The notes under the pieces are model-generated. The model did not search any database and was not told the DNA's origin. It saw nothing but the letters and a program-made list of their open reading frames with translations. Of a DNA stretch of 29,876 nt, positions 23,799-29,876 are shown in pieces (the stretch's first letter is position 1; every line of letters starts with the position of its first letter). Position numbers and translations under genes: made by a program. This DNA is from Pseudomonadota bacterium. GTDB taxonomy: Bacteria; Pseudomonadota; Gammaproteobacteria; Steroidobacterales; Steroidobacteraceae. Location: contig JAFAGC010000103.1 in assembly GCA_023423065.1 (NCBI GenBank), positions 1 to 29,876 of the forward strand, in the 5' to 3' direction.

Positions 23799-24785
23799 AT
23801 GCGCGGATCCTGGTTCTCGAAAATCGCGGCACTGGCGTTCATTGCGGTTCCAGCGTGGACGGATGAGCCGACCGCGAGTGTCGATTCATCCCCGCGCGAC
23901 GAGCCCGCGATGGAAGTCATCGTCGTGACGGGAGAGCAGACAGGTCCGGGACTCTGGAAGGTAACTTCGGGCGGCCACGTGATGTGGATCCTGGGCGAGA
24001 TCTCGCCCTATCCGCGCAGCGTGAAGTGGAAGTCGAAGGAATTCGACGTCCTGCTCCGGAACTCGCAGGAATTGATCATCGACTTCTCCGGCTACTGGAA
24101 AATGGATCTCGCCGATAACCTCGCATACGCGAGGGCGTCGAAGCTTCCGCAGGGAACGACGCTGAAGGACGTCATTTCGCCGGATCTCCTGGCGCGTGTC
24201 GAAGCCACCGCCACGATTTATGGCGCGTCGGACCTCGACGGGTTGTATCCGTTTTCAGTCACGAATCGTCTGGTATCCAGCGCCATGGAAAAGCTGGACA
24301 TGGTCGGCTTCAGCGCCCGGTTCTCGGCCGATGAGCTCGGCCGGAGGCGTCACGTGGTGGTCACGCATTTCGCGGCGCCGGAGCCGCCATTCGCGATACG
24401 CCTGAACAACTGGCAACACGCTTCGAACGCAACCTGCCTGCAGCGACTCGTCGAGGCGATCGAAGACGGCGGCAGAGGCGTGAGACGTCTCGCGAACGCC
24501 TGGTCGGTCGGAGACATCGAGGCGCTTCGGCGCCTCGTGCCGGCGTACTCGTTTTCGCGGGACGGATTTCGTACCGAGGAATGCGCCGCCGCGATGCGCG
24601 GCGGTGAACAGCAATTGCGCGAGTACAACCAACGGCGTACGCAAGCATGGCTCGACCGTGCCGAACGCGCCTTGCGCAGGAACCGGAGCACGATCGCCGT
24701 GGTGCTGATGTCGGAGATTTTCGCGGCCGACGGATACCTGGCCCGACTGCGCGACCGGGGATACGAAATCGCCGAGCCAGAATGA
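23799..24785 (+). CDS. Exported TraB/GumN-like protein
   Basis: This 328-residue protein has an N-terminal signal-like segment (SWFSKIAALAFIAVPAW), so it is probably periplasmic. The segment GPGLWKVTSGGHVMWILGEISPYP, then LLRNSQELIID, matches the start of TraB/GumN domains (LWK-x-G-x(3)-YLLGT-like), and TIAVVLMSEIFAADGYLARLRDRGYEI matches the family end (AVGAGHLxGxxGLxxxLRxxGY-like), although the usual glycine-histidine pairs are replaced (GEIS, MSEIF), so it is a divergent member. The family function is poorly known; some are proposed metalloproteases. ATG 23799 is chosen; TTG 23793 two codons earlier is 5 bases from GGAGG (23783-23787) and is equally possible. It ends 21 bp from the convergent pilZ. 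Confidence 0.7.
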   Translation: MRGSWFSKIAALAFIAVPAWTDEPTASVDSSPRDEPAMEVIVVTGEQTGPGLWKVTSGGHVMWILGEISPYPRSVKWKSKEFDVLLRNSQELIIDFSGYWKMDLADNLAYARASKLPQGTTLKDVISPDLLARVEATATIYGASDLDGLYPFSVTNRLVSSAMEKLDMVGFSARFSADELGRRRHVVVTHFAAPEPPFAIRLNNWQHASNATCLQRLVEAIEDGGRGVRRLANAWSVGDIEALRRLVPAYSFSRDGFRTEECAAAMRGGEQQLREYNQRRTQAWLDRAERALRRNRSTIAVVLMSEIFAADGYLARLRDRGYEIAEPE

Positions 24786-24806
24786 CGAACCGGACCCAGG
24801 CCCGGC

Positions 24807-25175
24807 TTACATCGTGTGCGTGGCCTTGTCGCCGGCGAGCGCGCCGGCCAGATAGGTCTCTATCTTCTTCTGCGTCTGCCCGCGATCCTGGTCGGAGAAC
24901 TGCACGCCGATGCCGGCGGTGCGTTTGCCCTGCGCGCCCTTCGGCGTCAGCCAGATCACGCGGCCCGCGACCGGCAGCTTCTCGTCCTCGCCCATCAGGT
25001 TCAGCAGCATGAACACCTCGTCACCGAGGCGGTAATTGCTGTTGGTCGGGATGAAGAGGCCGCCGTTCTTCACGAACGGCATGTAGGCCAGATAAAGGGC
25101 GCTCTTGTCCTTGATCGTGAGCGTGAGCAGGCCGGGCTTGTTGCTGCCCGTGCGTCCGGTACGTCCTTCGCTCAT
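24807..25175 (-). CDS. pilZ: Type IV pilus PilZ protein
   Basis: This 122-residue protein matches the short PilZ of type IV pilus biogenesis (COG3215): KPGLLTLTIKDKSALYLAYMPFV, then GGLFIPTNSNYRLGDEVFMLLNLM, LPVAGRVIWLTPKGAQ and RTAGIGVQFSD. Like P. aeruginosa PilZ it lacks the RxxxR and D/NxSxxG c-di-GMP motifs, so it acts by protein contacts (with PilB/FimX in other species) rather than by binding the nucleotide. The start ATG 25175 overlaps the holB stop (ATGA). The holB-pilZ order is the usual gammaproteobacterial arrangement, which supports the call. Confidence 0.9.
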   Translation of the reverse strand: MSEGRTGRTGSNKPGLLTLTIKDKSALYLAYMPFVKNGGLFIPTNSNYRLGDEVFMLLNLMGEDEKLPVAGRVIWLTPKGAQGKRTAGIGVQFSDQDRGQTQKKIETYLAGALAGDKATHTM

Positions 25176-26116
25176 TGCCGGCTCCACCGCCACAGCAGGG
25201 CCTCGACGGCCATGGTCTTGTTGATCGACGTGTGGGAAAGCTTGCGCATGTCGCGAATGGCGTCCGAGAACTCGAATAGGCGACATATGTTCGGCTGACC
25301 CACCGAACCTGACAAGTGAGTTACGTCGCGGATTGCGCCGTTTTCCAGGATCCGATCTGTGACCCAGCTCTCAAGGCAGGCCAGGCGCGTCGCGAGGTCG
25401 CCACGGGCCCATTTTTCCGCGACGGCGGGCGGCTGAAGATTGCCGCTGCCGATGTCCTCGAGGGCCTGCAGAGTCTCGTTGCGCAGCTGCGCGAGCGCGG
25501 CCGGATCGGCATCCAGCAGCGCGAACGGCCCTGCCCCGGTCGCCGCCAGCGCTTCGCGCCAGGGACCCGGGCCGCGCACGGATTCCAGGAAGCAGGCAGC
25601 CTCGTCCCGCGATGGCGCGACCAGGCGCAGCTTCGAGCAGCGGCTGCGCAGCGTGGGCAACAGCCGCGACGGAGAACTCGTCACGAGCAGGAGCAACGTG
25701 CGCGGCGGCGGTTCTTCCAGGGTCTTGAGCAAGGCATTCGCGGCGAAGTTGTTCATCGCCTCCGCCGGGATGACGAGCGCGACCTTGTAGCCGCGGCCGT
25801 GCGCGGTGAGCGCGAGTTCCGCCGCGAGATCGCGCACGGCGCCGATGACGATCTGCGACGAATCGCCTTCGGGCTTGAGGATCGCGACGTCGGGATGCTG
25901 GTCGGCGGCTATCCACTTGCAGTCCTGGCACTCGCCGCAGGGAGCCGCGGGCGCGCGGCAATTGACGAGCTGCGTGATCCAGCGGGCAAGTTCGCGGCCG
26001 CCGGCGCCGGGGTCTTCGTGGATCAGCAGTCCATGCGCCAGCCGGTCCGCCGCGAAAGCGGCGCGTACTTCTTCGCAGGTCGCCGTGAACCAGGACGGTA
26101 GCCGCACTCCACTCAC
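25172..26116 (-). CDS. holB: DNA polymerase III subunit delta'
   Basis: This is a 314-residue clamp-loader subunit. Visible features are HGLLIHEDPGAGGRELARWI in place of a functional P-loop (as expected for delta'), a zinc-module Cys set CRAPAAPCGECQDC, then VRDLAAELALTAHGRGYKVALVI, AMNNFAANALLKTLEEPPP and SRCSKLRLVAPS, the sensor-1 SRC motif. The start is GTG 26116, which overlaps the tmk stop by 4 bp (GTGA); a second GTG three codons later is possible. Delta' forms the clamp-loader ring with delta and gamma/tau. It is coupled on both sides to tmk and pilZ. Confidence 0.92.
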   Translation of the reverse strand: MSGVRLPSWFTATCEEVRAAFAADRLAHGLLIHEDPGAGGRELARWITQLVNCRAPAAPCGECQDCKWIAADQHPDVAILKPEGDSSQIVIGAVRDLAAELALTAHGRGYKVALVIPAEAMNNFAANALLKTLEEPPPRTLLLLVTSSPSRLLPTLRSRCSKLRLVAPSRDEAACFLESVRGPGPWREALAATGAGPFALLDADPAALAQLRNETLQALEDIGSGNLQPPAVAEKWARGDLATRLACLESWVTDRILENGAIRDVTHLSGSVGQPNICRLFEFSDAIRDMRKLSHTSINKTMAVEALLWRWSRQ

Positions 26117-26760
26117 GTCGCGGGAACCGGATCCAGCTTGAAGAATTCCTCGAGCGCGGCGACGGCCTTGTCGCACACCTCGTCGAGTTTCGCGGTCGCG
26201 TCGATGACGCGGAACCGGGCCGGCGATGCGCCCGCGAGTTCGAGATAACGATTGCGCACGCGCTCGAAGAACTGCGCGGATTCGACTTCGAAGCGGTCGA
26301 CCGCGCCGCGCCGCGCCTGCATGCGCTCGAGGCCGACGCGCACCGGAACATCGAGCAGGATCGTGCAATCGGGCATCAGATCGCCGTGCACGACGTGCGC
26401 GAGTTGCTCTATGAGCCGGCGGTCGACGCCGCGTCCGCCTCCCTGGTACGCATGCGTGGCGTCGGTGAAGCGATCGCACAACACCCACTCGCCGCGTGTG
26501 AGCGCCGGGCGGATCAGGTTGTCGACGTGCACCTGGCGCGCGCCGAACATGAGCAGGGTCTCCGCCGTGGCGCTGATGTGTTCCTCACCGCGATTGAGCA
26601 CGAGCGAGCGGATGCCCTCGGCGACTTTCGTGCCGCCAGGCTCGCGTGTCGGGTGCACGGTGATGCCGCGCGCCCGCAGGGCCTGCGTGATGCGCCCGGC
26701 GACCGTGGTCTTCCCCGCGCCTTCGATGCCTTCGAGCGTGATGAATCGGGCTGGCCTCAT
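26113..26760 (-). CDS. tmk: Thymidylate kinase
   Basis: This 215-residue cytoplasmic enzyme phosphorylates dTMP to dTDP with ATP. The P-loop GIEGAGKTT is at 11-19, the dTMP-contacting REPGGT motif follows, and CDRFTDATHAYQGGGR contains the DR(F/Y) motif and lid start. The length is normal. The start ATG 26760 overlaps the mltG stop (ATGA), and the stop overlaps the holB start (GTGA). The mltG-tmk-holB order is common in Gammaproteobacteria. Confidence 0.96.
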   Translation of the reverse strand: MRPARFITLEGIEGAGKTTVAGRITQALRARGITVHPTREPGGTKVAEGIRSLVLNRGEEHISATAETLLMFGARQVHVDNLIRPALTRGEWVLCDRFTDATHAYQGGGRGVDRRLIEQLAHVVHGDLMPDCTILLDVPVRVGLERMQARRGAVDRFEVESAQFFERVRNRYLELAGASPARFRVIDATAKLDEVCDKAVAALEEFFKLDPVPAT

Positions 26761-27776
26761 CGGCGATTTTCCCTCAGGCGAGCGAGATAACGTTTCACGG
26801 CCGCAGTGTGCTCCTCATAGGTCCTGGAAAAGAAGTGCGACCCGTCACCCGCGCCGGTCGCGACGAAGAAGATGTCGCCCGTTTCGAGCGGATGCGCCAC
26901 GGCTTCGAGCGCGTCGCGCGACGGCAGCGCGATGGGTGTGGGCGGCAGGCCCTTTCGCGTGCGCGTGTTGTACGGGGTGTCGGCACGCAGGTCGCGCGTG
27001 CGGATGTTGCCATCAAAAGTGTCGCCCAGGCCGTATATCACCGTGGGATCGGTCTCGAGCCGCATGCCCTTGCGCAGCCGCGTGACGAACACGCCCGCGA
27101 TGCGCGGCCGCTCGCTCGCGAGGCCCGTCTCCTTCTCGACGATGGACGCGAGGATCAGCGCCTCGTATGCGTTCGCGAGCGGCAGGCCTTCCGCGCGCGA
27201 GCTCCATGCGGTCTCGAGCGCCTGCGCCATCTTGCGATACGCGGCGGCGTACAGATCCCGATCGGTGGTGTCCGCCGCGAAGCGATACGTGTCGGGGAAG
27301 AAGCGTCCCTCGGGATGTTCGCCGGGGTGGCCGATGGCCGCCATGATCTCGGAGACGTCCTTGCCGCGCAGCGTCGCGCGGATTTCGGGATGCGCCTCGA
27401 TCGCGCGCCGCATGTCCGCGAAGGTCCACCCTTCGACGATGGTCAGCGCTTCGAACACGACGCGGCCTTCTTCGAGCTGGCGCAGGATCTCCGCCGGACT
27501 CGCCTGCGCCGGAATTTCGTAACGCCCCGACTTCACCTGCGGCCAGCCGCGGATCCTCAGCAGCAGTTCGACCGCGCGCCGATCGGCGAGCGCACCGCGG
27601 GTTTCGAGCTCGGCGAGCACCGAGCGAACCGTCGCGCCGGGTTTGACCTCGAGCGGCACGGCCGCGGTGTGCGGGCCGGCGCCGTTCATCGCGGCGTTCA
27701 TGCGCTGCCAGTAGAACGCGCCGCCCACCGCGGCGATCAGTACCAGCAGGCCGAGAGCCAACAGCACCTTACGCAT
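26757..27776 (-). CDS. mltG: Endolytic transglycosylase MltG
   Basis: This 339-residue inner-membrane protein has one N-terminal transmembrane segment (KVLLALGLLVLIAAVGGAFYW) and a periplasmic YceG domain. It cuts nascent glycan strands and helps end peptidoglycan chains. The catalytic Glu is E214 in ASIVEKETG, close to E218 of the E. coli enzyme. A LysM-like segment (PLEVKPGATVRSVLAEL) precedes it, and ADTPYNTRTRKGLPPTPIALP is the family signature. ATG 27776 is chosen over an in-frame GTG at 27797 because it fits the membrane segment and overlaps pabC by only 8 bp. Confidence 0.94.
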   Translation of the reverse strand: MRKVLLALGLLVLIAAVGGAFYWQRMNAAMNGAGPHTAAVPLEVKPGATVRSVLAELETRGALADRRAVELLLRIRGWPQVKSGRYEIPAQASPAEILRQLEEGRVVFEALTIVEGWTFADMRRAIEAHPEIRATLRGKDVSEIMAAIGHPGEHPEGRFFPDTYRFAADTTDRDLYAAAYRKMAQALETAWSSRAEGLPLANAYEALILASIVEKETGLASERPRIAGVFVTRLRKGMRLETDPTVIYGLGDTFDGNIRTRDLRADTPYNTRTRKGLPPTPIALPSRDALEAVAHPLETGDIFFVATGAGDGSHFFSRTYEEHTAAVKRYLARLRENRR

Positions 27777-28599
27777 CGAGCGCCTCGATGTGTCCACGAA
27801 TCTTGAGCGAAACCGGATTCATGCCGAAGCCATGCTCGCCGACGCTGCGCACGGGCACAACTCCGAGGCGCGCATTCGTGATGAAGGCCTCGTCCGCCTC
27901 CTGGATGTCGGCCATCGAAATCGGGCGTACGTCCACCGGGATGCGCAGGCCCGGCGCCTCGCGCAGCACGATTCCGCGCATGACGCCCGCGACACCCACG
28001 CGATCCACCGGAGGCGTCGCGACTTTTCCGACTTTCACGACGAAGAAATTGCTCATCACGCCGGAGACGACATTGCCGTGCGTATCGAGCAACAGCGACT
28101 CGAATGACCCGCCGCTCTCTTCCGCCGCGGCCAGCACGTTCTCGAGCCGGTTGAGATGTTTGAGTCCCGCGAGCGGCGTGTAATCCGCGACCCGCAGTTG
28201 CGCGATTCGAAGGGCCACACCCGCTTCGAGGTTTGCGAGCTCCGCGGCAGGCCACAGCGACACGATGCGACGCGGCCGTTCGCCGGATGGCGCATAACCT
28301 CGCCGCCGCGCGCTGCCGCGCGTGACGATGATCTTGAGCACGGCGAGCGCGGGCGCCTGCGCGGCGGCCGTCGAAATCTCCGCGCGCAGCGCATCGAACT
28401 CGTCGAAGGGAATTCCGAGCCGCGCGAGCCCCTGCGACAGTCGCGCCAGGTGTGCTTCGAGAAAACGCGGCCGATTGGCACGAACCAGGATGGTTTCGAA
28501 CAGGCCATCGCCGTACTGCAGGCCGCGATCGTCGGCGGCGACGGCATCGCCGCGCACTCCGTCTATCCAGCTGCCGAGCGACCCGCTCAAGTCATCCAC
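27769..28599 (-). CDS. pabC: Aminodeoxychorismate lyase
   Basis: This 276-residue PLP enzyme of fold type IV releases pyruvate from 4-amino-4-deoxychorismate to give p-aminobenzoate for folate synthesis. Motifs are DDRGLQYGDGLFETILV near the N-terminus, the PLP lysine in LAGLKHLNRLEN (K147 with this start), LLLDTHGNVVSGVMSNFFVV, and EADEAFITNARLGVVPV. The start is uncertain: GTG 28599 (used here) overlaps pabB by 13 bp; TTG 28590, which forms a TTGA overlap like others in this operon, would shorten it by three residues. Position directly after pabB and before mltG is typical. Confidence 0.9.
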   Translation of the reverse strand: MDDLSGSLGSWIDGVRGDAVAADDRGLQYGDGLFETILVRANRPRFLEAHLARLSQGLARLGIPFDEFDALRAEISTAAAQAPALAVLKIIVTRGSARRRGYAPSGERPRRIVSLWPAAELANLEAGVALRIAQLRVADYTPLAGLKHLNRLENVLAAAEESGGSFESLLLDTHGNVVSGVMSNFFVVKVGKVATPPVDRVGVAGVMRGIVLREAPGLRIPVDVRPISMADIQEADEAFITNARLGVVPVRSVGEHGFGMNPVSLKIRGHIEALDA

Positions 28600-29876
28600 T
28601 CGAATGCGCGCAACATGCCGCGGGCTTTCGCGCGCGTTTCCTCGAGCTCGCGCTCCGGATCCGAATCCGCGACGATGCCGGCGCCCGCGCGCAGCTCGAT
28701 CTCCGGCCCATCCATCGAAAGCGTGCGGATCAGGATGTTGAAGTCCGCGTCGCCGTCCACGCCTATCCACCCGAGCGACCCGGTGTAGGAACCGCGCCCC
28801 TCACCCTCGAGCGCGGCGATGATCTGCATGCAACGCACCTTCGGACATCCCGTGATCGTGCCGCCCGGAAACAACGCGCGCAACGCATCGACGGGCGAGC
28901 GGTCGGCGCGCAGGACGCCGCGCACGTTCGACACGATGTGATGCACGTGCGCGTACGTCTCGGTGACCATGTATTCGTCGACGCGCACGCTGCCCGCCTC
29001 GCAGACCCGGCCGAGATCGTTGCGCTCGAGATCGATGAGCATCACGTGTTCGGCGCGCTCCTTCGGGTGCGCGACGAGTTCGGCGATCGCGCGGCGGTCC
29101 GCCTCGGGCGAGCCCAGTCTCGGCCGCGTTCCCGCGATCGGACGCGTCGCGATCTCGCGGCCCGAGATGCTGAGCAACCGCTCGGGCGACGACGACAGGA
29201 TGGTCATGCCCGAGAAACGCGCGCTCGCGGCGAACGGCGCGGGATTGGCGGTGCGCAGCGCCGCGTAAACACGCGCGGGATCGGCAGGCTCATTCAACGT
29301 CAGCCGCCAGGGCCGCGACAGGTTGGCCTGGTAGACGTCGCCCGCGGCGATGTGCCGCTGCGCCGCGCGTACGCGCTCGAGGTACTTCTCGGGCAACTCT
29401 TCGCGCAGCGTCGCGAGCGGCAGCGGCGCCACGGCGCCGTCCACGGCGCGCGCGGCGGCCGCTTCGAGGTCGGCGACCAGGCGTGCCTGCGCCTCGCTGG
29501 CGCCCTCCTCGTCCACCGCGAAGACTTCGCCGCTCTTCAAATCGTGCACGGCGACCGTCGCGATCCGCAACGCGAAAGCGCTCAGCGGCGCGCGTGCTCG
29601 CGGCAGATGCAGGCTGCGCTCGATCTCCGCGGCCAGTTCGTATCCCGCGTACACGATCCAGCCGCCCACGAACGGCAGGTTTGCGGGCCGGGCCAGCGCA
29701 CGCGACTCGGCGCGATACCAGCGTTCGAGATTGTCGAGGAATCCGCCCGGCGAAAGGGTCAAACCACTCGCGCCGAGCACGCCCGCAGGATCGCGCCACA
29801 ACCCGGCGCGCGGCGCGGCCGCGAGGATGCTGAAGCGCGCGAGCGGACCTTCCGCGGCGCTCTCGAACAGGACGGG
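28587..29876 (-). CDS. pabB: Aminodeoxychorismate synthase component I (N-terminus outside the window)
   Basis: This is an ADIC-synthase-fold enzyme that, with a PabA glutaminase, aminates chorismate to 4-amino-4-deoxychorismate. The frame stays open to the last base, so about 430 residues of the C-terminal part are present and the start is missing. Visible features: LFESAAEGPLARFSILAA at the cut end, GDVYQANLSRPW, SSSPERLL, PIAGTRPR, HVMLIDLERNDLGRV, FPGGTITGCPKVR, and SYTGSLGWIG. At the position where E. coli PabB has the reactive lysine (PIKGT, K274, as I recall) this protein has Ala (codon 29133-29135), as in TrpE. The neighbouring pabC still favours PabB. The same operon runs on to pilZ. 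Confidence 0.88.
   Translation of the reverse strand, partial: PVLFESAAEGPLARFSILAAAPRAGLWRDPAGVLGASGLTLSPGGFLDNLERWYRAESRALARPANLPFVGGWIVYAGYELAAEIERSLHLPRARAPLSAFALRIATVAVHDLKSGEVFAVDEEGASEAQARLVADLEAAAARAVDGAVAPLPLATLREELPEKYLERVRAAQRHIAAGDVYQANLSRPWRLTLNEPADPARVYAALRTANPAPFAASARFSGMTILSSSPERLLSISGREIATRPIAGTRPRLGSPEADRRAIAELVAHPKERAEHVMLIDLERNDLGRVCEAGSVRVDEYMVTETYAHVHHIVSNVRGVLRADRSPVDALRALFPGGTITGCPKVRCMQIIAALEGEGRGSYTGSLGWIGVDGDADFNILIRTLSMDGPEIELRAGAGIVADSDPERELEETRAKARGMLRAFEWMT

Noticed and set aside
1..29876. CRISPR arrays, tRNA/rRNA genes, insertion sequences, prophage genes
   Set aside because: No direct-repeat arrays, cloverleaf-like segments, transposase or phage-type proteins were seen on either strand.

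Overview
The window looks like chromosomal DNA of a GC-rich, aerobic, free-living Gammaproteobacterium. The Nevskiales/Steroidobacterales/Xanthomonadales side of the class is my inference. The reasons are: the pabB-pabC-mltG-tmk-holB-pilZ cluster; a CcmI-type cytochrome c maturation protein; FadB/FadJ-style multifunctional beta-oxidation proteins; a subtilase with a GlyGly-CTERM-like tail; and a dif site of the gammaproteobacterial type. I see no phage, IS element, CRISPR array, rRNA or tRNA.

Left part, mostly + strand (1-10575). The window opens inside ccmI. A translationally coupled run follows: MaoC-like hydratase, NTP/NDP-exchanger-type permease and MATE exporter, with 4-bp overlaps at both joins. 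Next comes a fatty-acid oxidation operon: a FadB/FadJ-like hydratase-dehydrogenase, a thiolase and an unknown membrane-anchored protein. A pair follows: a two-domain VOC (glyoxalase-fold) protein carrying an 84-residue histone-H1-like tail, and a Tat-exported aldo/keto reductase. Two tandem hairpins, the second with a T-run, separate this strand from the convergent genes.

Middle (10663-16438). A minus-strand pair encodes exported SMP-30 lactonase-like and ThuA-like proteins. Opposite them is a small MliC-like lipoprotein. At 13113-13140, in an AT-rich patch between convergent genes, lies a 28-bp sequence matching the E. coli XerCD dif site at 24 of 28 positions as I recall that site. This would place the window at the replication terminus. 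To its right a minus-strand pair encodes a glycogen-debranching-type glucosidase and a GT4 glycosyltransferase.

Right part (16724-24785). A subtilisin-like protease with a GlyGly-CTERM-like tail is followed by a 120-residue unknown protein that ends tail-to-tail with a stand-alone ThsB-like (TIR-like, PF08937-type) protein. Then come an endonuclease/exonuclease/phosphatase-family protein with a TTG start, a second FadJ-like multifunctional enzyme, a fusion of two cyclic-nucleotide-binding domains to a rhodanese, and a TraB/GumN-like exported protein.

End (24807-29876, - strand). A tightly overlapping housekeeping operon, pabB (cut by the window end) - pabC - mltG - tmk - holB - pilZ, links folate synthesis, peptidoglycan trimming, dTMP phosphorylation, DNA polymerase III loading and type IV pili.

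The points most worth following up are the dif site, the ThsB-like protein with its unknown partner, the VOC/H1-tail fusion, and three -10-like boxes placed so close to start codons that leaderless transcripts are predicted.
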